64,000 nt of DNA from Kluyveromyces lactis. Lineage: Eukaryota > Ascomycota > Saccharomycetes > Saccharomycetales > Saccharomycetaceae. This document shows positions 1 through 8,672 of this stretch, in pieces. The notes beneath the pieces were generated by a model that was not told where the DNA came from, did not search any database, and saw nothing but the letters and a program-made list of their open reading frames with translations. Location: contig NC_006041.1 of assembly GCF_000002515.2 (NCBI RefSeq), positions 124,001 through 188,000 of the forward strand, given 5' to 3'. Each line of letters opens with the position of its first letter. The first letter of the stretch is position 1. The position numbers and the translations under genes were made by a program.

Positions 1-512
1 GAGGATAATCCAAAACATGTCGTGGGGAAACTGATTGACAATAGTTTTGTATCGGGGTACAGCTTTGCACAAGTAATTAAAGCGCAAAAGTACAGCGAAC
101 TGGTAGCGATTCCAACAATTGCAAATGCCACTACGGAGAGGGCAAAACATGGATCGGATCCCAACTGGAAAACACAAGATAGGTATAAATAGCTGGGAAC
201 GAAACCAATGAAGGAAAGCCAACTTAATATCACAGGGCCGTGAGAATCGGATAATATACCTAATAATGGAGGAGTCAAATAAGCTCCTAAATTCCCTGCA
301 GCATAAAGTAAATTAACGTCAAGTGAAGAGTATCCTAACCTTAATTCCCACGGTACTGCATATACCGAAATCATAGAAAAAAGCCCAGCAGAAATGGATG
401 AGAATAAAGATATAATGAATGTTGAATTATGAATGGTGGACCATTCGAATGAATTTGAAAGCCATGTTCGAATATGATAGGTGAGCCAATGCTCGATATT
501 TGATAATCTCAT
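1..512 (-). CDS. MCH1: MCH1, monocarboxylate-permease-like transporter, N-terminal part
   Basis: Partial gene cut by the window edge; 170 residues are visible. It reads [10 protein letters not shown] at the start, then hydrophobic segments that look like the first four or five transmembrane helices of a major facilitator protein. The stretch [15 protein letters not shown] (about residues 78-92) corresponds to the conserved loop between helices 2 and 3. It matches my memory of S. cerevisiae Mch1 (YDL054C) across the whole visible part. Mch1 resembles mammalian monocarboxylate permeases, but its substrate is not established and it is not needed for monocarboxylate uptake in yeast. The start was chosen as the first ATG in frame. 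The neighbour PBP4 is YDL053C, so the pair is syntenic. Confidence 0.88.
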
Positions 513-801
513 ATGAACGGAATTTTTCTAGCCCTGACGCCCTTGCTTGTGTTTTTTGGCATGCAAAGATGGGTTACCAGGTGGATTCCGAGACCTTTTC
601 ATTATCAAGTAGATCAAAAATTACGTGTATTACATCGTCCTATAAGTGTTCTAGCTTTCTTTTTTAACTTTTTGAAATTTTGGTAGAGAAAACCGTCATT
701 ACCAGTAAAAGTTGTGAATGAAGTGTGTTTTTATATACATATACACTGTAAGGACGTTCACATGTAGATGAGGGAAGGAGCTTTTTACTGCCATGCAAAA
801 T

Positions 802-1227
802 TTATCTTAGAACGCGCTCAAGTTCGGACAAACACCCATATTTTTTTGATTTCCATGTTTTCGACTGAGAAGTATTCCAATCTGTAGAATCATCCGTAGT
901 CAGGGTCACAGATGACCTAGAGTACTGTTCGAATTGTGATATCAGGAACTGTTTCACTTCATCGTGGTTGAACGGTGGTTTAGAATGAACATATGATGCT
1001 TGGTTCGTTTGGGAATTCTGCCCATTGCTGTTGTTATTTTTTTTCTTGTTACTGCGTGAGTCCTGCGAAGAGATACTACTTCTACTGGTATTTTCACTTG
1101 TTACTGGAGTAGGAATGGCTGAAGCAGAAGTGGGAGAAGCGGTCGTATATGCCATACTTTTTTTTTTCAACGCAGAGCTTTCACTTCCCCAAGCACCAAG
1201 TTTCTTACTTTGCCAAGCATTAGCCAT
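802..1227 (-). CDS. PBP4: PBP4, Pbp1-binding protein
   Basis: A small, hydrophilic, Ser/Thr/Asn-rich protein of 141 residues, shorter than S. cerevisiae Pbp4 (about 185). The match is strongest at the C-terminus (KKYGCLSELERVLR, residues 128-141), which is nearly the same in Pbp4, with weaker similarity in a central segment that resembles NREEV. The low-complexity N-terminal half has no domain I recognise. Pbp4 binds Pbp1, the ataxin-2 homologue linked to mRNA poly(A)-tail control and stress granules; its own biochemical role is unclear. It lies next to MCH1 as YDL053C does in S. cerevisiae. The promoter region is shared divergently with FBP1. Confidence 0.85.
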   Translation of the reverse strand: MANAWQSKKLGAWGSESSALKKKSMAYTTASPTSASAIPTPVTSENTSRSSISSQDSRSNKKKNNNSNGQNSQTNQASYVHSKPPFNHDEVKQFLISQFEQYSRSSVTLTTDDSTDWNTSQSKTWKSKKYGCLSELERVLR

Positions 1228-2279
1228 TGTTAAGCAGTGTATAGGAAAACCGGATGGATAATTCTATTTATTCCCAACGGAAAAGTACGTTACCAGACGG
1301 CGAAAGAGAGATCCTATGGAAATACAATCGTGTACACAAGGAACGATTTGATGGAGCTTACTTCCGCTCTACCTTGACGATTGTTACAACTGATCAAAGG
1401 AATATGCCGAAATCGCTTCTTCATGTTAGATTTTCTTATTGCAGTAGACCAGAACACGTGACCCGAATTTTTGGACGGATCTCAGTTACTTTTCACGAGA
1501 TATCCGGGTAATATCACGGTATTTAAATCTACTTGTCAAACACCCATCAACCACACATACATAAATTCTCCCGGTCGCCCCTCTGGTTCCCCCCCACTAC
1601 CGATACAGCACTGGCAGAAATTGGAAAACCAAAGACGAAAACATGTTCCCGGAGCTCCAATGAACCCACACATCACGATATATGACCCCAGATTCATTTA
1701 ATTTGAAGATCAATAAAACCTTTTTTTTTATTTTCCCTCTCAGTGTTATGAGCAAAATCACCTTAAATCGCTACAGAAAACACATAATCAAATAGTACTT
1801 GCAAATCATGTTCTGTTTCAAGTGACTAGGAAATGCCTTAGCACACTACGTGCCATACTGCGTCCATAGCGAGCTTTTCTCATTCTGTTTTTCTTTTGTT
1901 TCCTTCGCGCCAGAAATGGTGCGGTTCTTGCGATTTTTCAAAGCTAGAAGAAATTCAGAGACCAGATAATCGATATCAGACAGAGTAATGAACTGGCTTC
2001 GTTGGTTTCTTCGGGGGTAGAATTTTCCGAATTAATCCGTTGCGTTGTCCGCTACTTGCGTATGGATGTAAGTCGTGTATATTGTCTGTTTGATCCTTAT
2101 TTTAGTGTATATAAATTGGATTCAAACCAGTTTTATGATTTCGATCCTCTTCAGCACTTTATGACTTATTATTGGATTCGAGCATTAGTTTCAAATTAAA
2201 GGCATAATCAAGTAGAAAGAAGACTATTCAATTCATTTCCCTTCCGAAGCTTCGCATATCCCGATTAAATAATTAATAA
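1228..2279. other. PBP4/FBP1 divergent intergenic region
   Basis: About 1 kb with no convincing gene. It must hold the promoters of PBP4 and FBP1. Visible sites are a CACGTG box at 1455-1460 and a Reb1-type CGGGTAA at 1505-1511. I looked for an exact carbon-source-responsive element (CCRTYCRNCCG) and did not find one. An 85-codon open frame at 1254-1511 is not supported (see rejected items). Confidence 0.6.
1505..1511 (+). promoter_or_regulatory. Reb1-type site
   Basis: CGGGTAA is an exact match to the core bound by the general regulatory factor Reb1, which opens promoter chromatin in budding yeasts. It lies in the middle of the PBP4/FBP1 divergent promoter, about 770 bases before the FBP1 start. 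A seven-base match can arise by chance. Confidence 0.4.
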
Positions 2280-3347
2280 ATGGCTGGTATTAAACACAGA
2301 AGAGACTCAGCTGAGTCTATCAATACCGACATCATCACGTTGTCCCGTTTTATCTTGGACCAACAGCATCTTTCTGCGAAAAATGCCACTGGGGAGTTTT
2401 CTATGCTTTTGAACTCTTTGCAGTTTGCATTTAAATTTATTTCTCAAACAATTAGACGTGCTGAATTGGTTAACTTGATCGGATTGGCTGGTGCTTCAAA
2501 TAGTACCGGTGACCAGCAAAAGAAGTTGGATGTGTTGGGTGATGAAATCTTCATCAATGCTATGAAAGCGTCTGGTAACGTCAAGGTACTTGTGTCTGAA
2601 GAACAAGAAGATTTGATCGTTTTCCGTAACAGCCCTGGTAAATACGCGGTATGTTGTGACCCAATTGATGGTTCGTCTAACTTGGATGCTGGTGTCTCAG
2701 TGGGTACCATTGTCTCTCTGTTCAAGATTCATGAGAATCAGAATGGTAACTCTGGGGAAGAAGATAGTGAGGGTACCATCAACGATGTTGCTCGTTGCGG
2801 TAGAGAAATGGTTGCTGCTTGTTACACTATGTACGGTGCGTCCACGCATTTGGTTTTAACTACCGGTGCAGGTGTCAATGGGTTCACTTTGGACAATAAC
2901 TTGGGTGAATTTATCTTGACTTACCCAGAATTGAGACTACCTGAGCAAAAATCTATTTACTCCATCAATGAGGGGAACACCTGCTATTGGGAACCAACTA
3001 TCGCTGATTTCATTGCCAAGTTGAAGGAAAACAGCGAAGAAAATAACGGTAAGCCTTACTCTGCTCGTTACATCGGTTCAATGGTCGCTGACGTACACAG
3101 AACTTTACTATATGGTGGTTTATTCTCTTACCCAGGTGATAAGAAAAATCCTAACGGGAAGTTAAGATTGTTATATGAAGCATTCCCAATGGCTTTCCTT
3201 GTTGAACAAGCTGGTGGTAAAGCCGTTAATGATAGAGGTGAACGTATCTTGGATTTGGTCCCTCAACATATTCACGACAAAAGCAGTATCTGGTTAGGTA
3301 GCTCTGGAGACGTTGATAAATATTTAAAGCATATCGGTAAGTTGTAA
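2280..3347 (+). CDS. FBP1: FBP1, fructose-1,6-bisphosphatase
   Basis: Gluconeogenic enzyme that hydrolyses fructose-1,6-bisphosphate to fructose-6-phosphate. The protein has 355 residues against 348 in S. cerevisiae Fbp1. The metal-binding signature DPIDGSSNLDAG is at residues 127-138, with the substrate-binding ARYIGSMVADVHRT segment and LYEAFPMAFLVEQAGG further on. A protein-kinase-A-like site RRDS (Ser10) is kept at the N-terminus. Two differences stand out: the protein starts Met-Ala-Gly, not Met-Pro, and about nine extra acidic/polar residues are inserted near 151-164. FBP1 is YLR377C and is interleaved here with YDL genes. Expected to be glucose-repressed, although I could not find a clear carbon-source element upstream. 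Confidence 0.97.
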   Translation: MAGIKHRRDSAESINTDIITLSRFILDQQHLSAKNATGEFSMLLNSLQFAFKFISQTIRRAELVNLIGLAGASNSTGDQQKKLDVLGDEIFINAMKASGNVKVLVSEEQEDLIVFRNSPGKYAVCCDPIDGSSNLDAGVSVGTIVSLFKIHENQNGNSGEEDSEGTINDVARCGREMVAACYTMYGASTHLVLTTGAGVNGFTLDNNLGEFILTYPELRLPEQKSIYSINEGNTCYWEPTIADFIAKLKENSEENNGKPYSARYIGSMVADVHRTLLYGGLFSYPGDKKNPNGKLRLLYEAFPMAFLVEQAGGKAVNDRGERILDLVPQHIHDKSSIWLGSSGDVDKYLKHIGKL

Positions 3348-3463
3348 ATACGTATACGAACCTCCCATCAACAGAAGAAAATTAAGTAACATAATAATTC
3401 ATGAAATACCACATTAAAAATAAATTAATAACCGACCTTGAATAACTATTTCACGATTCCAGT

Positions 3464-3474
3464 ATTTACATTTA
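3464..3474 (+). other. Match to the S. cerevisiae ARS consensus
   Basis: ATTTACATTTA fits all 11 positions of the S. cerevisiae ARS core WTTTAYRTTTW. It sits in the AT-rich gap between the convergent FBP1 and SLC1 genes, a common place for origins. Other yeasts, including Kluyveromyces, use different and longer consensus sequences, so this is only a weak origin candidate. Confidence 0.2.
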
Positions 3475-3543
3475 TCATACATTCTCTTGTATTATAGAAA
3501 GTACTGTTAAATATAAAAAGTAAGAATCTCTTATTTATATTCT

Positions 3544-4491
3544 CTAAATAACTTCTTTGAGTAAACTACTACGTTCAGTGGGTTCTGGATTGGTCACAAC
3601 AGTCCCATTAGAGTGAATAGAAGAACGGTCCAGGTCAACTATTTCCTCTTCGTAATCATCTGCAGTCAAACGATGCTGATCTTCAAAACGTCTGGCAGAG
3701 TTATACGCGATCACATCTGCAGGTAAAACGGTATCCACGATGGCTTCGGAGTATCCAATATTTTTCAGCTCGTCGTTCATCAACTTGTGAACACGGTTAC
3801 ATAGATCACCTACGTCTTCTTTCTTCAAATTTTCCGTGCTAATTGGCTCAAGAACCTTGACTGTTATGGTACCCCTGTTAAAGACTCCAGACCTGGGGTG
3901 ATAGATGGAACTAGTGTTTGATACAACAACAGGGATTATCTGTATTTTCCCCTGTTGCGCCAAATGGAAAGCACCTTTCTTAAATGCTGATAGTTCTAGC
4001 TTTGTAGAATAAGATCTAGTTCCCTCAGGGAAAATCCAGAGGGCCCTTTTATCCTTCTTTAGGTTGGCCAAAGAGTCATTTAAGACCTTGATGGCCTTTT
4101 CTCTGCTAGATCTATCCAAGAACAAAGTACCGCTAAGACTCATAAACCAACCCAGTAAGGGAACCCACTTTATCTGTTTCTTAGCAGTAACTGTGCATCC
4201 AGGTGGGAAAGTTCTACCCAGCATTAGGATATCCAATTCAGATTGATGGTTCGAGATAAAAATAGCTGGCAAATCGTTCAATCTTTCACCATTGATCAAA
4301 TTAATCTTAATACCCATGATGAAACCCATCACTCCATAGAAACAGCGAGCAGTACTCCATTGCGCCAAATGCTTTTTACCAATTAATGAAAATACAATCG
4401 ATGCAAGCACACCATACAATGCACACGATGATAAAAGTGTAACTGCAATGACAGACTTCCCCCAGAAAACTATTTTGCTGAAAAAACCCAT
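3544..4491 (-). CDS. SLC1: SLC1, 1-acyl-sn-glycerol-3-phosphate acyltransferase
   Basis: Acylates lysophosphatidic acid at the sn-2 position to give phosphatidic acid, in the ER and lipid droplets. The protein has 315 residues (303 in S. cerevisiae). A hydrophobic N-terminal segment (about 8-37) is followed by the catalytic NHQSELD box (His82, Asp87) and the substrate-binding FPEGTRS box at 154-160, the two hallmarks of PlsC-type acyltransferases. The frame is open for 12 more codons upstream but the first ATG gives this start. The last 60 residues are hydrophilic and poorly conserved. It is YDL052C, adjacent to PBP4 in S. cerevisiae apart from the FBP1 gene, which belongs to the duplicated sister block. 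Confidence 0.96.
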   Translation of the reverse strand: MGFFSKIVFWGKSVIAVTLLSSCALYGVLASIVFSLIGKKHLAQWSTARCFYGVMGFIMGIKINLINGERLNDLPAIFISNHQSELDILMLGRTFPPGCTVTAKKQIKWVPLLGWFMSLSGTLFLDRSSREKAIKVLNDSLANLKKDKRALWIFPEGTRSYSTKLELSAFKKGAFHLAQQGKIQIIPVVVSNTSSIYHPRSGVFNRGTITVKVLEPISTENLKKEDVGDLCNRVHKLMNDELKNIGYSEAIVDTVLPADVIAYNSARRFEDQHRLTADDYEEEIVDLDRSSIHSNGTVVTNPEPTERSSLLKEVI

Positions 4492-4931
4492 AGCTGAATT
4501 AAATGGATTTTGTTTAATGTTTCCCACTGCTCACACAGTAATAGAATCAACAAATAACTGAGTGTACTATTGGTACCTTATGCAATGATTTTTCGACTGT
4601 TTTTTGTTGGTATTATTATTCGAGAAACTATTTCAATCTTGTGAGATTTTTTAAAAAAAAGAACGAGAACGAGATGAAACTCAACATTGTAACAACAGTT
4701 GGAACGAACATACCCAGAAAGTTTCGTGATAGCGGAATCGGCAGCAATCAATTATCTGTTAAAACCAGACAGATCCAGTTAGAACTGTGAATTTGCAAAC
4801 TAAATAATCCTGGATATGATCCATGTATTTAGTGAAATCATCACCATCAAATAAAGGAACAGAGCACCTGGATAACAATTGAGGGCATTTGAAATCTGTG
4901 TTCAAGTAGCAAACGACGTAGCGAAAATTAA
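4492..4931. other. SLC1/PSY3 divergent intergenic region
   Basis: About 440 bases holding the two divergent promoters. An A/T-rich stretch lies near 4640-4670. I see no exact inositol-responsive element (CATGTGAAAT) for SLC1 and no RNA gene. Confidence 0.5.
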
Positions 4932-5558
4932 ATGAACGTTGTGTCAAGGTGCAAAGTGTACTCTTTGGACCAATTTACAAGTCCATACCAGTATACATGC
5001 GAAGTCAACGGTAAGAAATGTACCAGGATTCACGTCGTACAGGAATCTCTGCGAGGAAACGGTAAAACAAGAACCATAGTGAACACAGTGCGCGAACAAT
5101 GTGAGGGGAACGGACTAATCTTGAACATTTCTTCGATGCCCCGGAACGACCACAACGACAATGACTTGCTCGAAACATACCCGGAATTCCAACAGACTAA
5201 TCTTTCCATGCTTCAGTTCGATTCCTTTATTCAATTTATGTCTCAATTATGTACAGATCCCGTGACCGCATTGTCTAGATGCCAACCGCAGAATTCGGAA
5301 ACGTCTACATCGAAGCAGTTGGCATGGGTCCTCATTGATAATTTGTCGCACTTATCCATGGACCCCAAATTCGACGCCAAGTTGCTCAACAGATCAATTA
5401 GACTCGTACAACAGACTTTCGGTTCTGTCGTTATCTCTACAAGTTTGCCCTTATCGTTCCATGGTGGTATAGAAAGCACGTTTAAACATCAATCAACAAA
5501 ATGTGCAAGTGGTGACCGTCTGTTACCCTATTTCAATGAATCCGACATTATCCTATAA
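4932..5558 (+). CDS. PSY3: PSY3, Shu-complex Rad51-paralogue-like protein
   Basis: A 208-residue protein matched to S. cerevisiae Psy3 (YLR376C, 242 residues) by position next to FBP1 (YLR377C) and by short segments: DPVTALSRCQ (107-116, Psy3 has SPMDALRRCQ) and LIDNLSHLS (Psy3 VIDNLSFLN). Psy3 pairs with Csm2 in the Shu complex, which promotes Rad51 filament assembly and error-free damage tolerance. The hydrophobic strand ending in Asp (WVLID) sits where a RecA-fold Walker B would be. Unusually, GNGKTRT at 42-48 resembles a Walker A loop. The start is the only well-placed ATG. Sequence divergence is high, so the call leans on synteny. Confidence 0.8.
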   Translation: MNVVSRCKVYSLDQFTSPYQYTCEVNGKKCTRIHVVQESLRGNGKTRTIVNTVREQCEGNGLILNISSMPRNDHNDNDLLETYPEFQQTNLSMLQFDSFIQFMSQLCTDPVTALSRCQPQNSETSTSKQLAWVLIDNLSHLSMDPKFDAKLLNRSIRLVQQTFGSVVISTSLPLSFHGGIESTFKHQSTKCASGDRLLPYFNESDIIL

Positions 5559-5928
5559 GCTCTACAAAACGCTGTGCTAGAAACCGTGTTGCCCTACTAT
5601 GTGATCTTCTCATCTCTGCATGGCAAAAGGACATGGTTCTGTCTACACCAAACAATTTTTTTTTTTTTTCATGCATTTTTGAACATGGAAAAACGTTAAA
5701 GAATTACGAAATGACATTCCAATTGAAGTTATGATACAGGTTCTAATCGATACTGTTAACATCCTTGTCTTTGTGCATTGTAGCTTCCATTTCCTTTCAG
5801 AACTGGGTTAAAGTTTAAGGCTTTTTCCCTATTGTTTGTGGTCATTTATCTAGCTGTCTATTGGATTGTTTGGATCATAGCCGTAAAGAATCGAATCGCA
5901 CTTCTCATAACAAGTTATACTGGAAACA
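5559..5928. other. PSY3/LHP1 intergenic region
   Basis: About 370 bases between two rightward genes, including a T14-class run near 5658-5669 and the likely LHP1 promoter. I see no other gene or clear site. Confidence 0.4.
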
Positions 5929-6729
5929 ATGTCATTTTCCCAAGAGATCCGTCGTCGTGGGTCTTATGCCCCAATCGATTTCACTCCTGAGGTGTCTCAG
6001 GCTTGCCGCAAACAAGTGGAATTCTACTTCAGTGAATATAATTTGCCCTACGATAAATTTTTACGCTCTCTATGCGAACAGAATGACGGATGGATTCCAA
6101 TTACGACACTTGCGTCTTTCAACAGAATGAAAAAGTATAGACCTGTCGACAAAGTTGTTGATTGTTTAAAGGACTCGACGATTCTAGAGGTTAGCGCTGA
6201 TGGTGAAAATGTGCGTAGAAAGAGTCCATTAGAGACAGTTGATTTTAAGGACAGGAACGAAAGAGTGTTAGTGTTTATGAACTTTAAGAAGATCGAAAAT
6301 GAAGATAAAGATAAATTCCTAGAATTACAAGAAGAACTAGAGAAGTTCTTCAATGGGTTCACCACTGTTAACCAAGTTCGTTTGAAGAAGGACCATAAGA
6401 AATACTTCAACGGTGTTGTCGAAGTCGAATTCAAGACGAAGGAGGAATGTGTCAAATTCTTTGAGGAACACAAGACCGATTTCTCATATCAGGGACAACC
6501 ATTGGAAGTTGTCACTAAGAAGCAATACAGCCTCGCCAAGAATGCAACTAGATCAAAGAATTTCGGTGGTTCTGGTCAAAAGACAAGATCATTAACTGGT
6601 TACAGGAAGAACATCCCAAAGACTAATGACGAAACTCCTGAAGCCAGTTCTGAATCAAAGCTCAGTGAAGGAGATGCCAATGCTCCAACTGAGAAGAAAT
6701 CGGAAGAAAGTGCCACAGAAACTGCTTAA
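5929..6729 (+). CDS. LHP1: LHP1, La-homologous RNA-binding protein
   Basis: Nuclear La protein that binds the UUU-OH ends of new RNA polymerase III transcripts and guides tRNA and other small-RNA maturation. The 266-residue protein (275 in S. cerevisiae) has a La motif at about 22-105, with the typical QVEFYFSEYNLPYDKFL helix near 29-45, then an RRM domain at about 111-205. The C-terminal 60 residues are basic and then acidic, rich in Ser, Lys and Glu. The start ATG opens the alignment with the yeast protein. It is YDL051W, in place after SLC1 (YDL052C), with PSY3 inserted from the sister block. Confidence 0.95.
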   Translation: MSFSQEIRRRGSYAPIDFTPEVSQACRKQVEFYFSEYNLPYDKFLRSLCEQNDGWIPITTLASFNRMKKYRPVDKVVDCLKDSTILEVSADGENVRRKSPLETVDFKDRNERVLVFMNFKKIENEDKDKFLELQEELEKFFNGFTTVNQVRLKKDHKKYFNGVVEVEFKTKEECVKFFEEHKTDFSYQGQPLEVVTKKQYSLAKNATRSKNFGGSGQKTRSLTGYRKNIPKTNDETPEASSESKLSEGDANAPTEKKSEESATETA

Positions 6730-6993
6730 GGCAGTCCGGGCTATTCTCATATTGTTATTCTAAAGCTCTTTTTTCCGGTGTCAATCGAACTCTTTGCCAG
6801 TAAATTGTAAGAGGATGGATACCAATGGAATCTCCAAGAAAAGAGGTTTAACGAAATAATAAATACACACACTTATATATGATAAATAATGACATATATT
6901 AAGTTTTTAAGAAGAAAAATATAAAGTTTACCCATAAATGTTTTTTGTTTAAAGACTAGAATGGAAATTGTCACTTGTATCGATTCTTATCAT

Positions 6994-7779
6994 TCAAATA
7001 GCTCTCTTCACATTCAATTTCCTAACACTCATAGTCTGTCTGTCTTTAGGATCGTACCATCCACCATTCTCGGTGGGGAATGGTGCAGGGGTTGCATAGT
7101 TGTAATCTGAAGGTCTTGTGTATGACCAACCTGGGGTGATGGTGGTTTTTTGCTGCAAAGAATTGATCAGCGAAGGGAAGTAAGACACCGCACTTGTCGC
7201 GTATCTTCTTGACCAAGTCTCCAAAGTTACAGTAGAACCCGGTTGTTGTTGCATTGGAGCAAATCTGGAAATACCCGTTTGTTTGGTATATGGAATAGTG
7301 AAAGATCTTGTATCTACTGAAGCCGCATCAAGAGATATCTGCTTTGGAGGACCATCAGTGTCAGTCACAGATTCTGCACTGACACTCAAGGTACCGTCCA
7401 TACCTGACAATTTCATACGACCACTGTAATGAATCGTGTATCCTTCCTTATACGCGGCGTAGATCTGAATGAAATATGTCCCGTCTGGGGCCGTGGTGGC
7501 TGGGAAACTGGCTTGGTACTTGTAATCACTCACCTCGGAAGGCTTGAATGGACCCAAAGTGTCAACAGGTACGATATTAGAATCCGAACCAGTACATAAG
7601 ACGAATTTGTACTCGATGATCTCATCTAACAGTGGGGTCGTCTCGTCGTCAGTCCATTGGATTTCAATTTCGACTTCACCACCAGAAGCAGCGTAAGAAG
7701 AACCTGGTTTTGGAACCGTGACAGAAACATCAGCTAGAACTTTACAGACGTACAACAGCAGTAATACCAGTAGTCTCAT
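6994..7779 (-). CDS. KNH1: KNH1/KRE9-family cell-wall beta-1,6-glucan protein
   Basis: A secreted protein of 261 residues with a clear signal peptide (MRLLVLLLLYVCKVLA, 1-16). The mature part begins with a Kre9/Knh1 fold (VSVTVPKPGSSY, GEVEIEIQW) and ends in a basic tail with RKLNVKRAI. Kre9 and Knh1 are O-mannosylated proteins needed for cell-wall beta-1,6-glucan assembly. S. cerevisiae has both KNH1 (YDL049C) and KRE9 (YJL174W); here the location beside LHP1 matches KNH1, and one gene may do the work of both. The convergent neighbour is LHP1; the upstream side is a long divergent promoter. Confidence 0.88.
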   Translation of the reverse strand: MRLLVLLLLYVCKVLADVSVTVPKPGSSYAASGGEVEIEIQWTDDETTPLLDEIIEYKFVLCTGSDSNIVPVDTLGPFKPSEVSDYKYQASFPATTAPDGTYFIQIYAAYKEGYTIHYSGRMKLSGMDGTLSVSAESVTDTDGPPKQISLDAASVDTRSFTIPYTKQTGISRFAPMQQQPGSTVTLETWSRRYATSAVSYFPSLINSLQQKTTITPGWSYTRPSDYNYATPAPFPTENGGWYDPKDRQTMSVRKLNVKRAI

Positions 7780-8672
7780 TCTATGTATATTGTTTATTTT
7801 TCAAATGCTGATTTGAATCTCTGGACCCTAAATGATTCAATGATAATGCCACACACACGCTTACTACTCGTCAGTTACCGTTATGTTGTAGTAGTATGAA
7901 GAAACACTTTCTATGCCACGTAGTTCAATACTGGCCACAGGTCTTTACGGTCTTTTATACCTTCTTGATCTGAGAAACTTGTTCGCCGTGAAAGTCCCAA
8001 ATATATATAATTGAAATGTGATTTGAGTTCTAGAAACAATTTCTTAAAAAAATCGATGTCTGGCCATGGGAACTTAGCAAAGAGACATAGGAAATGGAGC
8101 AAAAAAAACATAACAAGCAATATTAGCACTTCCAAGACATGTTACATGATAAATGTGAAGTAACTTTCGTCCAGAATGGTCTCAATCATGCCGTATTGCA
8201 TAGACGTTGTTCACCGGTTTCCTACATATGGTTGCTTCGCAACAATTACATAAGTCACATGATCTATTATTCGTAAAAACAGACAGGTTCAACATAGAGA
8301 AACATCAACTCCTGTGTCCGCAAAATGACTATCACCAGGAGAGGCCACTCAGCGTCATAATACTGCTAAAATCTTCCTCTTGTACTCGGTCAACCCCATG
8401 TTTTTCCTTGCGTTAGTTCGTTATCAATTATGGTGACCTGCGAATTGTCTCGAGATTCGAAAAATGTCAAAATCAGAGAGTTGGCAGCATCTACATATTT
8501 AAGCAACCATGTCCTTGATATTTTGGGCTCTTCAATTTAAGATCGTGAGGTACACAGAAGTGAATCACTTTTGTGGGTACCGCTACAGAACTGTTAACTA
8601 CAGAGCTGGTAAAGTGCAGAAGATTAAGATTGGTCAAACTTTCACATTGGTGGCAGTAATAATTAATTAAAG
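7780..8672. other. Long divergent promoter region
   Basis: About 890 bases between KNH1 and the YMR155W-like gene with no gene I can support. Short open frames at 7911-8135, 8207-8416 and 8491-8706 show no recognisable protein. The size is large for this genome and fits two regulated promoters. Confidence 0.4.

Noticed and set aside
1254-1511. An 85-codon open frame in the PBP4/FBP1 gap
   Set aside because: It has an ATG but no family I recognise, lies over a CACGTG box and a Reb1-type site, and fits a promoter region better.
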